Part shown: positions 10,919-21,600 of the stretch, piece by piece
Numbering within the stretch: position 1 is the first letter of the stretch
Layout of the letters: every line of letters starts with the position of its first letter
Assembly (NCBI GenBank): GCA_023055425.1
Contig: JALGPY010000003.1
Location: 53,119,891 to 53,183,890 of the forward strand
DNA length: 64,000 nucleotides
From: Linanthus parryae
Taxonomy: Eukaryota; Streptophyta; Magnoliopsida; Ericales; Polemoniaceae
Direction: 5' to 3'
Notes under the pieces: model-generated
What the model was told of the DNA's origin: nothing
Seen by the model: the letters and a program-made list of their open reading frames with translations, nothing else
Databases searched by the model: none
Translations under genes and position numbers: made by a program

Positions 10919-12007
10919 TCACCTTTCCTTCGTTGTTGTGTCCGACCACTCTTTTGAGAGTGTAACGAATTTCCTCTGGTAAACCATCTTTGGGGCTTCC
11001 TCCTGCACAGGCTGCTTCTCCTTGTGAGCTTTTTGCATTACCATTACTCCTGCTGGTGATTGATCCTTGATGTCCTGCCATTTGGGCAAGGGCGTTGGCT
11101 GAAACGGTGCTCGAGTTACGTCGTCTGCCATTTCTGTGAACCAAACCGCCTCAAACAAATGCGTCTCCTCCAAGTTAAAAAGATTCACTGAGGCCGGTAT
11201 TAGAACCACTTTGTCTCTCCAAATGGCCTTCATTACTTGATGAGTCGTGGAAGGCACAACAACAAAGCGATGGATCCATGCTCGACCAATGATCATATGG
11301 TAAGTGGTATTGGCATCAATGACATGGAACTTGGCACAGCACTTGATTTGGCCGATCTGGATTCCCAGGCAAATCCATCCAACAGTCATTCTCGAGTCGC
11401 TTCCAAAACCCATCAATGGTGATGGCCTCTTGAAAATTTTGCTCTTTGGGATTCCAGCCAACTCGAGGGTGCTAAGTGGAATCACATTCACTGTTGCTCC
11501 TCCATCAACGAAGGCTCTCTTGAACTCAATGCCATTTACAATGGCAGTCACGTACAACGGCCTCCAGTGGTTCGCGTCTGTCTTCTTGTCTGACTCATCG
11601 AACGTCATCAGCAGGTCGCATAACCGCGTGGATCTGAAAACTTTGCCATTTGAGACTACGAGCTCCTCTCCATAGTCTTCTTCCACCCTTAAAATTGCTT
11701 TCGTCATCTCGTTCCTGCAAATGCTGGAGAAATTCATGTCGACGAAGAACTTCTCGAACTTGTTGGAGCCTTTCATTCGCTCGGCATGCGAGTCTTCCGT
11801 ATCCACGCCATAATCTTCATCCTTGCAGATTTCGGCTACCACTGGAACTCTTGCATCTGCGATTTCTTCAAAGTCCACAATTGAGATCATTGCTATCTCT
11901 TTTCCCTTGGGCTCTTGTTGCGCATGGAATGGTAAAGGATTGCTGCGCACATCCTTAGCTGGCTCATCAACGACCAACTGCCCCTCCTTGATTTTCCTGT
12001 CCACCAC
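10919..12007 (-). pseudogene. Gag C-terminus and aspartic protease of the Tat element
   Basis: 362 codons in one frame. They begin with the gag-like DVRSNPLPFHAQQEPKGKE and continue into a protease-like domain with FVDGGATVNVIPLSTLELAG, where the active site reads DGG rather than the usual D[ST]G. Further on is YHMIIGRAWIHR, a typical second half of retroviral-type proteases. One stop separates it from the main gag frame at 12013. The substitution at the active site suggests loss of activity or a subgroup variant. Confidence 0.8.
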
Positions 12008-12012
12008 CCATC

Positions 12013-13530
12013 TTAACTTTTTGCATTACCTTGTTGGGTGCATAACTTTCCCATGGCATTCACACCATCTGGGGTCTCGCAGTTGTTCCCCAGATGGCTA
12101 TGCTCTAGCGCCAGTAGAATTCCATATTTTCGCCACCGCTTGCACAAAGTTATTGCATCCTCGATTGAACATAGCAATGGGGGTGCCTCTGTGGGTGTAG
12201 GTCGTTGCTGCTTTTGAGGAGACGCGACCGCACTTACTTCAGCTTCGCGTCCACGTTTATAGCTGAATCTCTCAATTCTGAAGCTAGAGCCTGCTAGCGC
12301 GCGATCGTTCGCATATCTCTTCTTCATTTTCTCCACCAGTGGCTCAATATTTCTGGTGCAGTCAATCAATTTTGAAAAGATAGGCATGTTCATATTGATA
12401 AGCATACATTTATACTCATCATGATTTCCTTGGAGACAGATCTCCACGAGATGGCCCTCAGAAACTTCATCAACACACTCCAGAGACCTAGTTCTGAATT
12501 TCTTAATGAATGCGACCCCTTCCTCGTCATGTTTCTGGTGCATTCGATAGAGGTGTATGATTGTGACCTTCTCTTCAACCTGGAAGAATTTGGTGTAGAA
12601 ATTCTTCACCATATCTTCCCAATTCTTGATCGATCCAACCTCCAATGTCCGGTACCATTTATACGCGACAGTCCCCAAAGACTTCGGAATTCACGCATGA
12701 GCAGCCTGGTATCGATCCCGTGCGGGCCCATCATATCGACGAAACGCATTACGTGCTCCTGCGCGTTCCCGCTTACTTCATCAAACTTCTCCCATTTTGG
12801 TGCCTTGTATCCAGCAGGATTGGGCATCAAGTATATGTCGCGTGGGATGGGCGGTGCGTTATCGACCTTTGGGATAATGGTGTCAGCAAAGCAATGGTTT
12901 GCAATAAGGTTGTCCAGTCTTTGCTCCAAGGCTCTCACGTTAGAAGGTGTGCCTACCCCTGGAGTTAAGATGGGGTTGCTGCGAGCCCCGGTATGTAAGG
13001 CATATTGGGATCATAAGGAGGCAGAGGTGTGTAGCTGCCCCGGACTCCGGTCGCGTACGATGGCAGCGCATGGTATGAAGGTGGATTTACAATAGACGCG
13101 CGTTTTGACTAATAGCTTGCCACCAAGGGAGATTCTTATGATGTTCTCGGTTGATGCACGGGTCCATTAGGCAAGGACGCATGGGGGTTTGGTGGTGCAG
13201 TCGTGTGCGCCGTGGGTGCCACAGTGGCTCCTGGAAGAGTCAGGGTCCTTGAGCACTGGATGATGCGGCGGATCCAGATAGGGCCAAGGCTCCCTGACTA
13301 GCACTTTGTGCAAGCCCTCCCAAAATAACCATAATATGGGCTATCTGGACATGTTGAACTTGCATAGCCCTGTTTTGGCTATGAATGGTAGCATTCAGCA
13401 TTTCCAAAGAGTGATTAGTCCCAGTAGCCGTCTGGGTCTGGGTCTTGGTGTTGGGGAGGGTTTCCTCCCTCTGAGTTTCTTCCTCTTGGAGGGATTGATC
13501 ACTATCACGGATGTTGGCCTCAAGAGACAT
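12013..13530 (-). pseudogene. gag of the outer Tat element
   Basis: The start at 13530 is chosen at MSLEAN, shared with the nested gag. The N-terminal part (13530-13240) is low-complexity. The frame then shifts to 12938-12680 (ALEQRLDNLIANH, IPRDIYLMPNPAGYKAPK) and again to 12678-12013 with the core gag domain (VAYKWYRTLEVGS, KFFQVEEKV, MHQKHDEEGVAF). The last 80 or so residues, with LCKRWRKYGILLALEH and GNNCETPDG, are absent from the nested gag. Frameshifts make it non-functional. Confidence 0.85.
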
Positions 13531-13591
13531 GGCTGACAGGTTGGTTGTTTGATGTTTTTGAAGGTTGATGTTCACGTTAGGTTCACCAAAT

Positions 13592-14213
13592 TGTGTACAA
13601 GGAAATCCCAGAGAGAGATCCAAGTGTACACCTCTAACAGAGAATAAGAACAAGGGTAGAGAGCACAGAGAGATTGTAGGTAGTGAGTAGGGAGAGGCTA
13701 AGCACTTGTAACTGTTCTTGAGAGAGAAACAGTGTATCAAGCTAGCCAAAGGATTCAAGAGTTGCTATATAAGGCAAGCGTTCCTATATATAGTGGGGAA
13801 GTGACCGTTATGAGGGGTTAATGCGCCCATAAATGGCGGCTTAATGATAGCCTCATAACGGCACATTCGACCGTATATATAGGGCACGTTACGCATCAGC
13901 TCCGTATATGCAGGACCGTTATGAGATCGACCGCATTTATGGGACGCGTGGTCCTTGAATCTCTCAGATAGTTACTAAGGGTCGCGCGCGAGCGTGGTTG
14001 TTTCTCTCACGCGACGTTCCTTACTCTAGCCTCCAAACCACTAAGTCCCTATAATTCCTGTGTGATTAGTATCGCGGGTGGCCCTGTCTCACATCCCCCA
14101 TGTAGATAAGCTCAAATATAAGCATGTGATTGGGTGTATACGGAGTACTATTAGATGTGCTCGATGACTGCCACGTGGACGGTAGTTGATCTGCTCAGAA
14201 TCCACTATCTACA
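13592..14213 (-). repeat. 5' LTR of the outer Tat element
   Basis: On the minus strand it starts TGTAGATAG at 14213 and ends TTGTACACA at 13592, 622 bp. It aligns throughout with the nested LTRs (for example GGCTAGAGTAAGG, and TATATATA-like sequence near 13790). The bases outside it are GTTGA (14214-14218). The partner LTR should lie left of position 1. Confidence 0.8.
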
Positions 14214-14574
14214 GTTGACAAGGCCATGGAAGAGGTTGCGTCATGATATCTCTGTGTGGGTTCGTGACGATAACTCTTTAGAAGCTCGAGGAAAGAAAAT
14301 AAGTAAGTCGCGACGGAGTCACAAAGCGGTGGCTTTGCAAGACTTCTTGGTGAAGGCATATGATCAAACTGGAGAAGCAACAACGCAAGGAGAAGCACTC
14401 AGGGCTGGCGTGGAGAAACACATGGCTGACGTGTGAGGACGCTGAAGCATAGAGAAAGTGCAGGTTGTGCAGCAGTTGTAGGTTGTTCGAGAAAAAAAAT
14501 CAAGTGACTTGAACAGTGATAAAGAAAACTATTGCATTAGTGAAGAGAAAGTGAGTCTTTTTTTCACTTGACCT
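14214..14574 (+). other. Flank of the Tat element, origin unclear
   Basis: An open frame to 14436 reads QDFLVKAYDQTGEATTQGEA and similar, which I do not recognise. It may be a retrotransposon-derived fragment. Nothing else is evident. Confidence 0.3.
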
Positions 14575-15299
14575 TGTTGGTGGATATCTCTCCAGTGATG
14601 AACTAGCTGGTGGAGAGATGGAGCCCCATACTCCCCGAATTAGCAGACTTTGGGACGCGCCCATGTGGAGGTGCGAGGCGGGACCCTAGGAGGGGGTGTA
14701 GAGCATCTCGTTAGAGGTACGATAGTGCTCCATGCAGGTGGAGCATGGTGGATGCAGCGGAATCGATATCAACGGTGGACAGCTTCGATATGGCTAAGGA
14801 ATTTGCCATGTGGTTGCAGAATTAAGGCCAATGAGGAGTTTGTTCGGTTTTGTCTTGATTCTTATGAATCATTGTATTTGGAAACTAGTATAAATATGGA
14901 ATCTACTAGTATTAGTAATTGGAGTTATTTCCTAATATTGATGTTATTACAATTACCTGGAGAGCAAGTAATGTGGCCTATAAATAGGCGGCTCTACAAG
15001 AGTTCTAATTGAGTGAGGCGAGTTGAGCAAAGTAGAGAATTGGTGAGAGATGTCTTTGAGCGGATGCGAGAGGTTAGAGTTTCATAGATGAAGTCTATGA
15101 GATTCTGTTGTCTCTCCCCTACGATGTATTCCCTCATTGATATAGTGAAATTTTCCTCCTCCCGTGGATGTAGGCGGTTTTTCCGAAGCACATTAAATTA
15201 TTGTGTTATCGTTTTTCTTCTCCTATATTGTGTATGTTGAGTCTACGACCATGTGGCGTGTTTTTGCTTCCGTTGCGGCGAGAATTCAATTCCCCAACA
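14575..15299 (+). repeat. Probable solo LTR (Copia-like)
   Basis: Begins TGTTGG and ends CCAACA, short terminal inverted repeats typical of LTRs. It contains a TATAAATAGGCGG promoter-like box near 14979. Near the end is a CTCCCGTGGATGTAGG stretch of the kind seen in Tork-like Copia LTRs. No internal region or matching target duplication is visible (GACCT before, CAGCA after). Because it interrupts the Copia remnant to its right, it probably inserted there later. Confidence 0.5.
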
Positions 15300-15829
15300 C
15301 AGCATACCCAAACGGTGATTGGGTTTTAACAACAGAGGAGATTTGGTATCGCCAAATCACATAGTTGTTGGCATCTAATTTCAACGGAACAAGGTTGTGT
15401 ATCTGAGATAAAAGATAAAAAGGGATTTGATGATATGTGAGTTATGAATAGAGCCATGACTCTGATACTATGAAAGAATCCTTCAAGAACTTTGGAAAAA
15501 CAATCAAGAACACATAGAGAACACGTAACAAAGAGAGATTTTCATTGAACAGCTCAACGGTTTTGGCTGAATGAATCGTCGCAAACCCTAATATGGATTT
15601 ATAAAAAGGGATTACCAATGTTCTTAATCTGGACTGTTGGATGAACCAAACTTTGCACAAATTACATAATGACCATGGTAGAAAGGACAGATTATAAATA
15701 CTTAATGGCCTGCTTTGAGAAATAACAAAGCAGGCCACAAATTTAGATAAAAGGCGAAGTGATCAACTGAAATAATGAAAACTATTTTGTAGCATCAAGG
15801 TCTTCAAAGAACACTCCAATACTTTGACA
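15300..15829 (-). mobile_element. Copia remnant: LTR, primer site and start of gag
   Basis: A minus-strand LTR at 15829-15471 (TG...CA ends, TTTTTATAAATCC box) is followed by the primer-site-like TAGTATCAGAGTCATGG, a variant of the initiator-tRNA site. Then comes a gag start reading LVPLKLDANNYVIWRYQIS (about 15400-15310), the usual Copia gag N-terminus. It is cut off at 15300 by the LTR at 14575-15299. Confidence 0.65.
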
Positions 15830-16460
15830 ATTGATGGAAAAGAGCTCCTCAGCTAATAAAGGATACAAACACCATTGCTACGTCGTCGCCTTACTATGGC
15901 ATCATGCTTGCCATTGGTGCGAGGGCGTCCTTGTCGCCGTCGACGTCACCTGTTCGCCAATGCAGAGAATAGACACAAAGAGTGAGAGAGAGGAACTCAT
16001 ATCTGGGTACTGGCTGTGGGACTCGTCGGCGTTTGTTCATCGTTTCCTTCCTTTGGTTTCTCTCTTCTTCTTCTGAGAAATTTCATTTATGTATCAAAGA
16101 TTCTATAATTTTTTTATGTTTTTTTGTAAAAGTCCAAAACCCCATATTTATGAATCACGTGCAAGGGATGTGGCCATTTGTGTCCAAAAATTTAACGGCA
16201 GTCACCCATGAGTACATGATTGTATGGTTTTGTAATTTTGATATCGTGACTGCGCCATGTTGAATTATGAGTACCCAATTCACATAAAGAAAACTATGGG
16301 TACCTCCGGTGCAATTATGCCATTTTTTTTTTTTTACAGAAAACTTCTTTCTTCAAATGATATCCTTCAAAAGCACATGCATTTAAAAATTTAATTATTG
16401 CAGACTTTTCCTCTATTTTCTTATAAAATGAACATGCGTGTAAAAAATGAGCTCATAATA
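15830..16460. other. Intergenic, nothing recognised
   Basis: Short random open frames only. A T run lies at 16322-16335. I see no gene, repeat or RNA here. Confidence 0.5.
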
Positions 16461-16654
16461 CTCCCTATATCTGCTTTTATGTGTCATATTATTTTGGTCA
16501 ACATGACGAAGTATTTTGAGAAGGTTACAATTCCTCTATAAAATTATCAAAAAAATTACAAGTTTTTTTGAGAAAATTGGCTAATTAAATGACTTCTTGA
16601 AAATACTTTGTCATATTGGCCAAAAAAACAGGACAAAAAAAGAGACGGAGAGTG
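16461..16654. mobile_element. Stowaway-like MITE
   Basis: The left end TACTCCCTATATCTGC and the right end GACGGAGAGTG resemble decayed Stowaway ends (CTCCCTCCGTC), preceded by TA. Inside, TTATGTGTCATATT and TTTTGGTCAA are mirrored by AATACTTTGTCATATTGGCC. The element is AT-rich and has no coding capacity. Confidence 0.55.
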
Positions 16655-17162
16655 TTTTGTTTCTCTGACAAATGAAAATCTGAGAACATACTATACCAAG
16701 TAGAATTAATTGGAGAGGGACAATAGAATCAATTATTGACCAGCACATCGCAGGCCAACTAGTGGCGGGACCGATCACAACCCAAATTTGATTTATGTTC
16801 AGGCCCACAACAGGTAAGAAACAAAGAAAACAAAAATCTAGAAGATGTCAGCTTGCTATAGCGGATGCAGATGACAAATCATCTGAAAAAGTAGTAGCGG
16901 TTTTGGATAAAAATGTTTGATATCAAATACTATTGGTTGAAACTCCGAAAGTGAATCACACAGCGTTTGATTTGCGGGTATGTGAATCCGTCAGGGTGTG
17001 TTAGGTCTTGTTCCTGCTGTCTGCAAAGTTCTTTGAGACAACATAAATCAAATTTTATGTTTCTGTGGCTGCCAAACATCAATGTCACATGTTTCTTGGA
17101 TTATTGTGTGCTGATTGGTAGTTGTTTCTGAATAAGCATGCTAACAGTTGTTTCATGAAACA
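16655..17162. other. Intergenic, nothing recognised
   Basis: No coding frame, RNA or repeat that I can support. Confidence 0.4.
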
Positions 17163-17360
17163 GGCCCTGTTTGGATATCCCGGTTTTGTTAATCTCTACA
17201 AAAAGTAACTAAAACTTCAACCCAAAATTTGTAGGACCTACATTCCACTCATTTTTCTATTCACATAAAAGTCAAAACCTCAAAACCAAAACTATTAAAT
17301 CCAAACATTCACTTAGTTTGGTTAACCAAACATGCCCAACCTTGTTATCCAAACAGGGCC
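17163..17360. mobile_element. MITE with 15-bp perfect terminal inverted repeats
   Basis: GGCCCTGTTTGGATA at the left end and its exact complement TATCCAAACAGGGCC at the right end enclose 198 bp. ACA flanks both sides (17160-17162 and 17361-17363), a possible 3-bp target duplication. The GGCCCTGTTTGG end is like Tourist/PIF-Harbinger MITEs. There is no coding capacity. Confidence 0.75.
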
Positions 17361-17847
17361 ACAATTTGACAAATAAGAATTCTTCAAGTGACATTCATAT
17401 TAATTTCATCCAAAAAGAGTGAACTGCTTTTCACATTTGTAAACTTCAATATCAGGATTAAAGAGTAAGACAAGTTCTCAATCCTTTCTTTGCTGAAATA
17501 GTGGGGACTGGCGAGAATGAAATTGAAGAGAAGGAAAGATTGCTATAATTGTTGACGAAAGTGCGAGATGGTTGGGGCTTGCCCAAAATGATGTGTGGCA
17601 AGTTCGTGTGAGAAAAATAAAGAAATTACACCAGCATCACAGTACAAAACAATTTTAAAAGCACCATAAAATTACTCGAAATGACTAATTGCAGCTGGAC
17701 TCACTAACTTCAAAAATGAGTGTCGTGCCTGTTTAAGACAGAAATTGCGCGAATTTTAAAACACTTATAGCAGATAGTTGAGCGCAACATTTTCTATGAC
17801 TGATCAGTTGACATATTCAAACATTCTCTTTAACTGAAGCACACGAC
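17361..17847. other. Intergenic, nothing recognised
   Basis: No supported gene or repeat. Short frames only. Confidence 0.4.
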
Positions 17848-18147
17848 CAGTGGCGGATATATATGGAGACCAGCGGGGGTTGTAGCCCCCACTCAAATTT
17901 TAAAATTTGTGATGTTCACTCTTTATTTTGTTTATTTAATTATATTAGCCTCAATCAAGTTTTGATATATACAATGTTTACTCCGCATTTCGTCAAAATA
18001 ATCACATTAGCCTCCACTCATGTTACATTTTCGTCTCGTCAATCTATTTAAGTCATCATTTTAACATTTAAATGATTTAAAATTTATGGAAAGACTCATC
18101 ATTAAACTTAGCCTCTACTGGATCAAATTTCTAGATCCGCTCCTGCA
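17848..18147. mobile_element. hAT-like non-autonomous element with 8-bp target duplication
   Basis: The ends CAGTGGCGGAT and ATCCGCTCCTGCA are imperfect inverted repeats of the CAG(G/T)GGCGGA type common in plant hAT elements. Flanks CACACGAC (17840-17847) and TACACGAC (18148-18155) match at 7 of 8 positions. The inside is AT-rich and non-coding. Confidence 0.7.
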
Positions 18148-18523
18148 TACACGACTCACAATCTACCATTTCTCTATCAGAGCAATGAAATAACCTCCGG
18201 ATTGAAGTTTAACCTATAGTACATTTCTGGATTTACAGTGTCTCTCCATAGAGAGGGGGACCCTTTTCGTATTAACCTTGCACAGAGACTTCTTGAGAAG
18301 TAAATGGATCCCGAAGACGGGTCAATGCACAGAGCGAGACCAAGAAGAAGAAGATCAGAATCATGAAAAAGACATTGTTTGCTTTTCTTCTACTCTCCCC
18401 ACTCCCACCTCCTTTCAGTTAGAAACTCTCTCTCCTTTTGGCGGGAAGTGGGTCCCTCTGCAATCAAAACACCTCCTCCTTCTTCGACCACCACTCTCCT
18501 CCTCCTCTCATGTCTTTTTCCCT

Positions 18524-18637
18524 CTCATAAATACCCTCAACTTCCCCTCTCCCCCTCTTCAATAACTCCATCATCAAACCAACCTTCGCCGTCGCCACAA
18601 CCACCGCCATGCTCCGCCGTCCGACATTTCTCTCCCG
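18524..18637 (+). promoter_or_regulatory. Probable core promoter and CT-rich leader of the receptor kinase
   Basis: TCATAAATACCC near 18525 is a TATA-like box. A pyrimidine-rich stretch follows (CTTCCCCTCTCCCCCTCTTC), typical of plant leaders. The start codon is about 130 bp downstream. The transcription start is inferred, not seen. Confidence 0.45.
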
Positions 18638-18661
18638 ATGAGAACTCCGACGATCCCTGCA

Positions 18662-21600
18662 ATGTCGAAACTCACTCTGCTCCTTCTGGTAGTATGTCTA
18701 GCAAACCTGGAATTCACATTCCCTCTCTCCTCCGACGGCCTCTCCCTCCTCTCTTTAAAATCAGCAATCGACAACGGCGACGCACTCTTCGCCGACTGGA
18801 ACGAAAACGACGACAATCCCTGCCAATGGACCGGCATTTCCTGCGCCAACGTCTCCGAATCCTCCGACCCCCGCGTCGTCGGCGTCGCTCTCTCCGGCAA
18901 AAACCTCATTGGCTACATCCCCTCCGAGCTCGGATCACTGTCTTTTCTCCGAAGACTCAACCTCCACGACAACAACTTCCACGGCTCGATTCCTGATCAG
19001 CTCTTCAACGCTTCCTCACTCCACAGTCTCTTCCTCTACGGTAACAACCTCTCCGGCTCTCTCCCTCCTTCTCTCTGCGACCCATTGCGCCTCCAAAACC
19101 TCGATTTATCAAACAACTCGATCACCGGACCGATCCCGAAAGAGTTTCGTGATTGCCGAAATCTACAGCGGTTGATCCTCGCTAGGAACAAATTCTCCGG
19201 GGAGATCCCGACCGGGTTGTTCCCGGAGATGGCGAATTTGGTCCAGCTGGATCTCTCCTCCAACAATTTTACCGGATCGGTTCCGGAGGATATCAGTGAA
19301 TTGAAGTCTCTCTCCGGGACTCTGAACCTCTCATTTAATCACTTGTCTGGAAAAATCCCCAAATCGATGGGGGATTTGCCGATGACAGTGAGTTTCGATC
19401 TCCGGAGCAATAATTTCTCCGGCGAGATCCCCCAGACCGGCTCGTTCGCCAACCAGGGTCCGACGGCGTTTTTAAACAACCCTTCTTTATGTGGATTCCC
19501 ATTGAAAAAGCCCTGCCGGAAAAACCCGGGAAATTCTCCGGCGTCGTCGCCGGAATCCGACAACACCCGTCCCCGGAAAGGGTTGAAGCCGGGGTTGATA
19601 GTTTTAATATCGGTGGCTGACGCCGTCGGAGTTTCGTTAATCGGATTGATCATTGTGTATGTATATTGGAAGAAGAAGGATTCTCATGGATGTAGTTGTA
19701 CCGGGAAGAGGAAATTTGGCGGGAACGAAAAGGCAAATTTATGTCCTTGTATCGGCGGGTTTCCGAGCAATGACTCCGAGGCGGATTCGGAAAAAGGCGG
19801 CGGTCGTGGCGGTGGAGGTAGTAGTAGTGGTGGTGGAGGTGGTGGCGAGGGTGATCTTGTGGCGATTGACAAGGGTTTCAATTTTGAGCTAGATGAGCTA
19901 TTGAGGGCGTCGGCTTATGTGTTGGGGAAGAGTGGGTTGGGGATTGTGTATAAGGTTGTGCTTGGGAATGGGATTCCGGTGGCGGTCAGGCGATTGGGTG
20001 AAGGCGGCGAGCAGCGGTATAAGGAGTTCACGGCGGAGATTCAGGCGATCGGGAAGATCAAACACCCTAATGTTGTGAAATTGAGGGCTTACTATTGGGC
20101 TCCGGATGAGAAGCTTCTAATTAGCGACTTCATCTCTAACGGTAACCTAGCTTCAGCTCTCAAAGGTAAATAAACTCAGCAATCTTCTTGAAATTCTTGT
20201 GCATACTTAAACATGATATACTATTACAAATCTTCTAATTAAGATTCTAATTTTTTTTTACTTATTCATGTTCTTGAACTTGTTTACGTTAATTTTTAGA
20301 CATTCTCCGTCAGGGGTGTACGAACAATCCGTCAATCTGCAAAATACATTTGATGCTTAGGGATCCCCTATATGGGACAAATATTTGTCAACTACTAGTA
20401 GTTAGCTAGCACTTTATGTAGGTTAGAACATCCTAGGATTCTTCTTCACACTAGTGCTACTAAGGTAATCCAATGACAGTCTCTAGGACTTACTCCTGTC
20501 CAAGAGGGTTTGGTTTTCTACCATTCAGGAGACCATAAAATTTACTTTTTTAACGATGTGAGTACCTGCCGGCGCTACTTTTTGGTGCGCACTTGGTAAG
20601 AATGAGCTTTTTGAATATCGGGGACAAGTGAGGATATTAATAAAATCAATAGAACTTGGAGAAGACAGGGATATACACCGTTCAGGACTAGTTGTTTGTG
20701 TTGTAAGATCAGAAATTGCTCTCTCTTAAACCCCAGTAGGGTGAAGACGTTATAAACAGGGAGGAGTCTATCAGAAAATATTACAAAATTGTCATTATGG
20801 TACAGGAGGGCCTATGCCGTAACATTAGACAGAGAACACACGTGGTTATTTATGGCGAAGACGTATGCACCATATGACATGTCTGGAGAAACGAATCGAA
20901 ATTTCTTCGTTTCGAGGGGTGTGTGCAGTATTTTCTGTTTTTCATTGAAGTGTTTTTCTAGAATAAGATAAAACATAATAGAACCCCCGACATTTAAGAA
21001 GTGATGAGGTATCAGATGTGAAAAGAGAGACACCTACTTGAGATCACAGGCATTCAATTTTCTTGTCTTGGTGAGATCCTGAATGATTGTTACCATTAGG
21101 TAGTACTAGTAGTAGCTGGCTTTGGCATGGTTTGTTATTTTCCTTTGGACCCACCACCTTCTGGTTGGTGGCAAACTTTACCTGAACTTGAGCTATAAAA
21201 TTTCTAGGGCTTTAATAATAAGGGGCAAGAACACTAGAGCTTTCTGAAACTCTAAGCAATGCCAATTCTGCTAAAATGGTATATTTTCCTCAAATTAATG
21301 TGCCTTGGCAAATGTACATGTAGCCATCAAGAGGTAAAGAGGGTTCTTCCTGGTATGATTTCCGGATTGTCCGATAAAATTTTCCCCAGAATGATCATCT
21401 GTTGGGCTAAAAACACCAAAATAAATTTCGTTTAGGGATTATACATTATAGGCTCTTTTAGAAACCGCTACTCCTACTAGTGGTTTTTTGGCTTAAAACC
21501 TATATGGTTTCAAAATGGGTAATGCATGAAGCTAAAAAGCGCTAGTAGGAGTTGCAGTAATAACCTCCCAAAAAACTCTACTCCTAGCGGTTTCTGAAAG

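Larger units (their letters stand above)
1..14213 (-). mobile_element. Ty3/Tat-type LTR retrotransposon, truncated by the window edge and interrupted by a nested relative
   Basis: Minus-strand element whose 5' LTR is at 14213-13592. It is followed by gag, protease, reverse transcriptase with a YVDD box, an archaeal-type RNase H with an NNEAEYEAL motif, and an integrase split by the element at 3788-8207. After integrase come a hairpin-repeat array and an ORF in the opposite orientation. The archaeal-type RNase H, and a long repeat-bearing region with an extra ORF between integrase and the 3' LTR, are known features of the Tat lineage (Grande, Retand, Ogre). The 3' LTR is not in the window. All coding parts carry stops or frameshifts, so this copy is inactive. 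Lineage assignment is by motif recognition, not phylogeny. Confidence 0.85.

Noticed and set aside
14155..14436. A 93-codon gene next to the Tat LTR
   Set aside because: It starts inside the LTR and runs into the flank. No domain recognised.
18379..18996. A 205-codon Pro/Arg-rich protein overlapping the receptor kinase start
   Set aside because: It is an out-of-frame reading of the CT-rich leader and the LRR exon.
19684..19881. A Pro-rich protein opposite the kinase linker
   Set aside because: It is the antisense of the Gly-rich linker.
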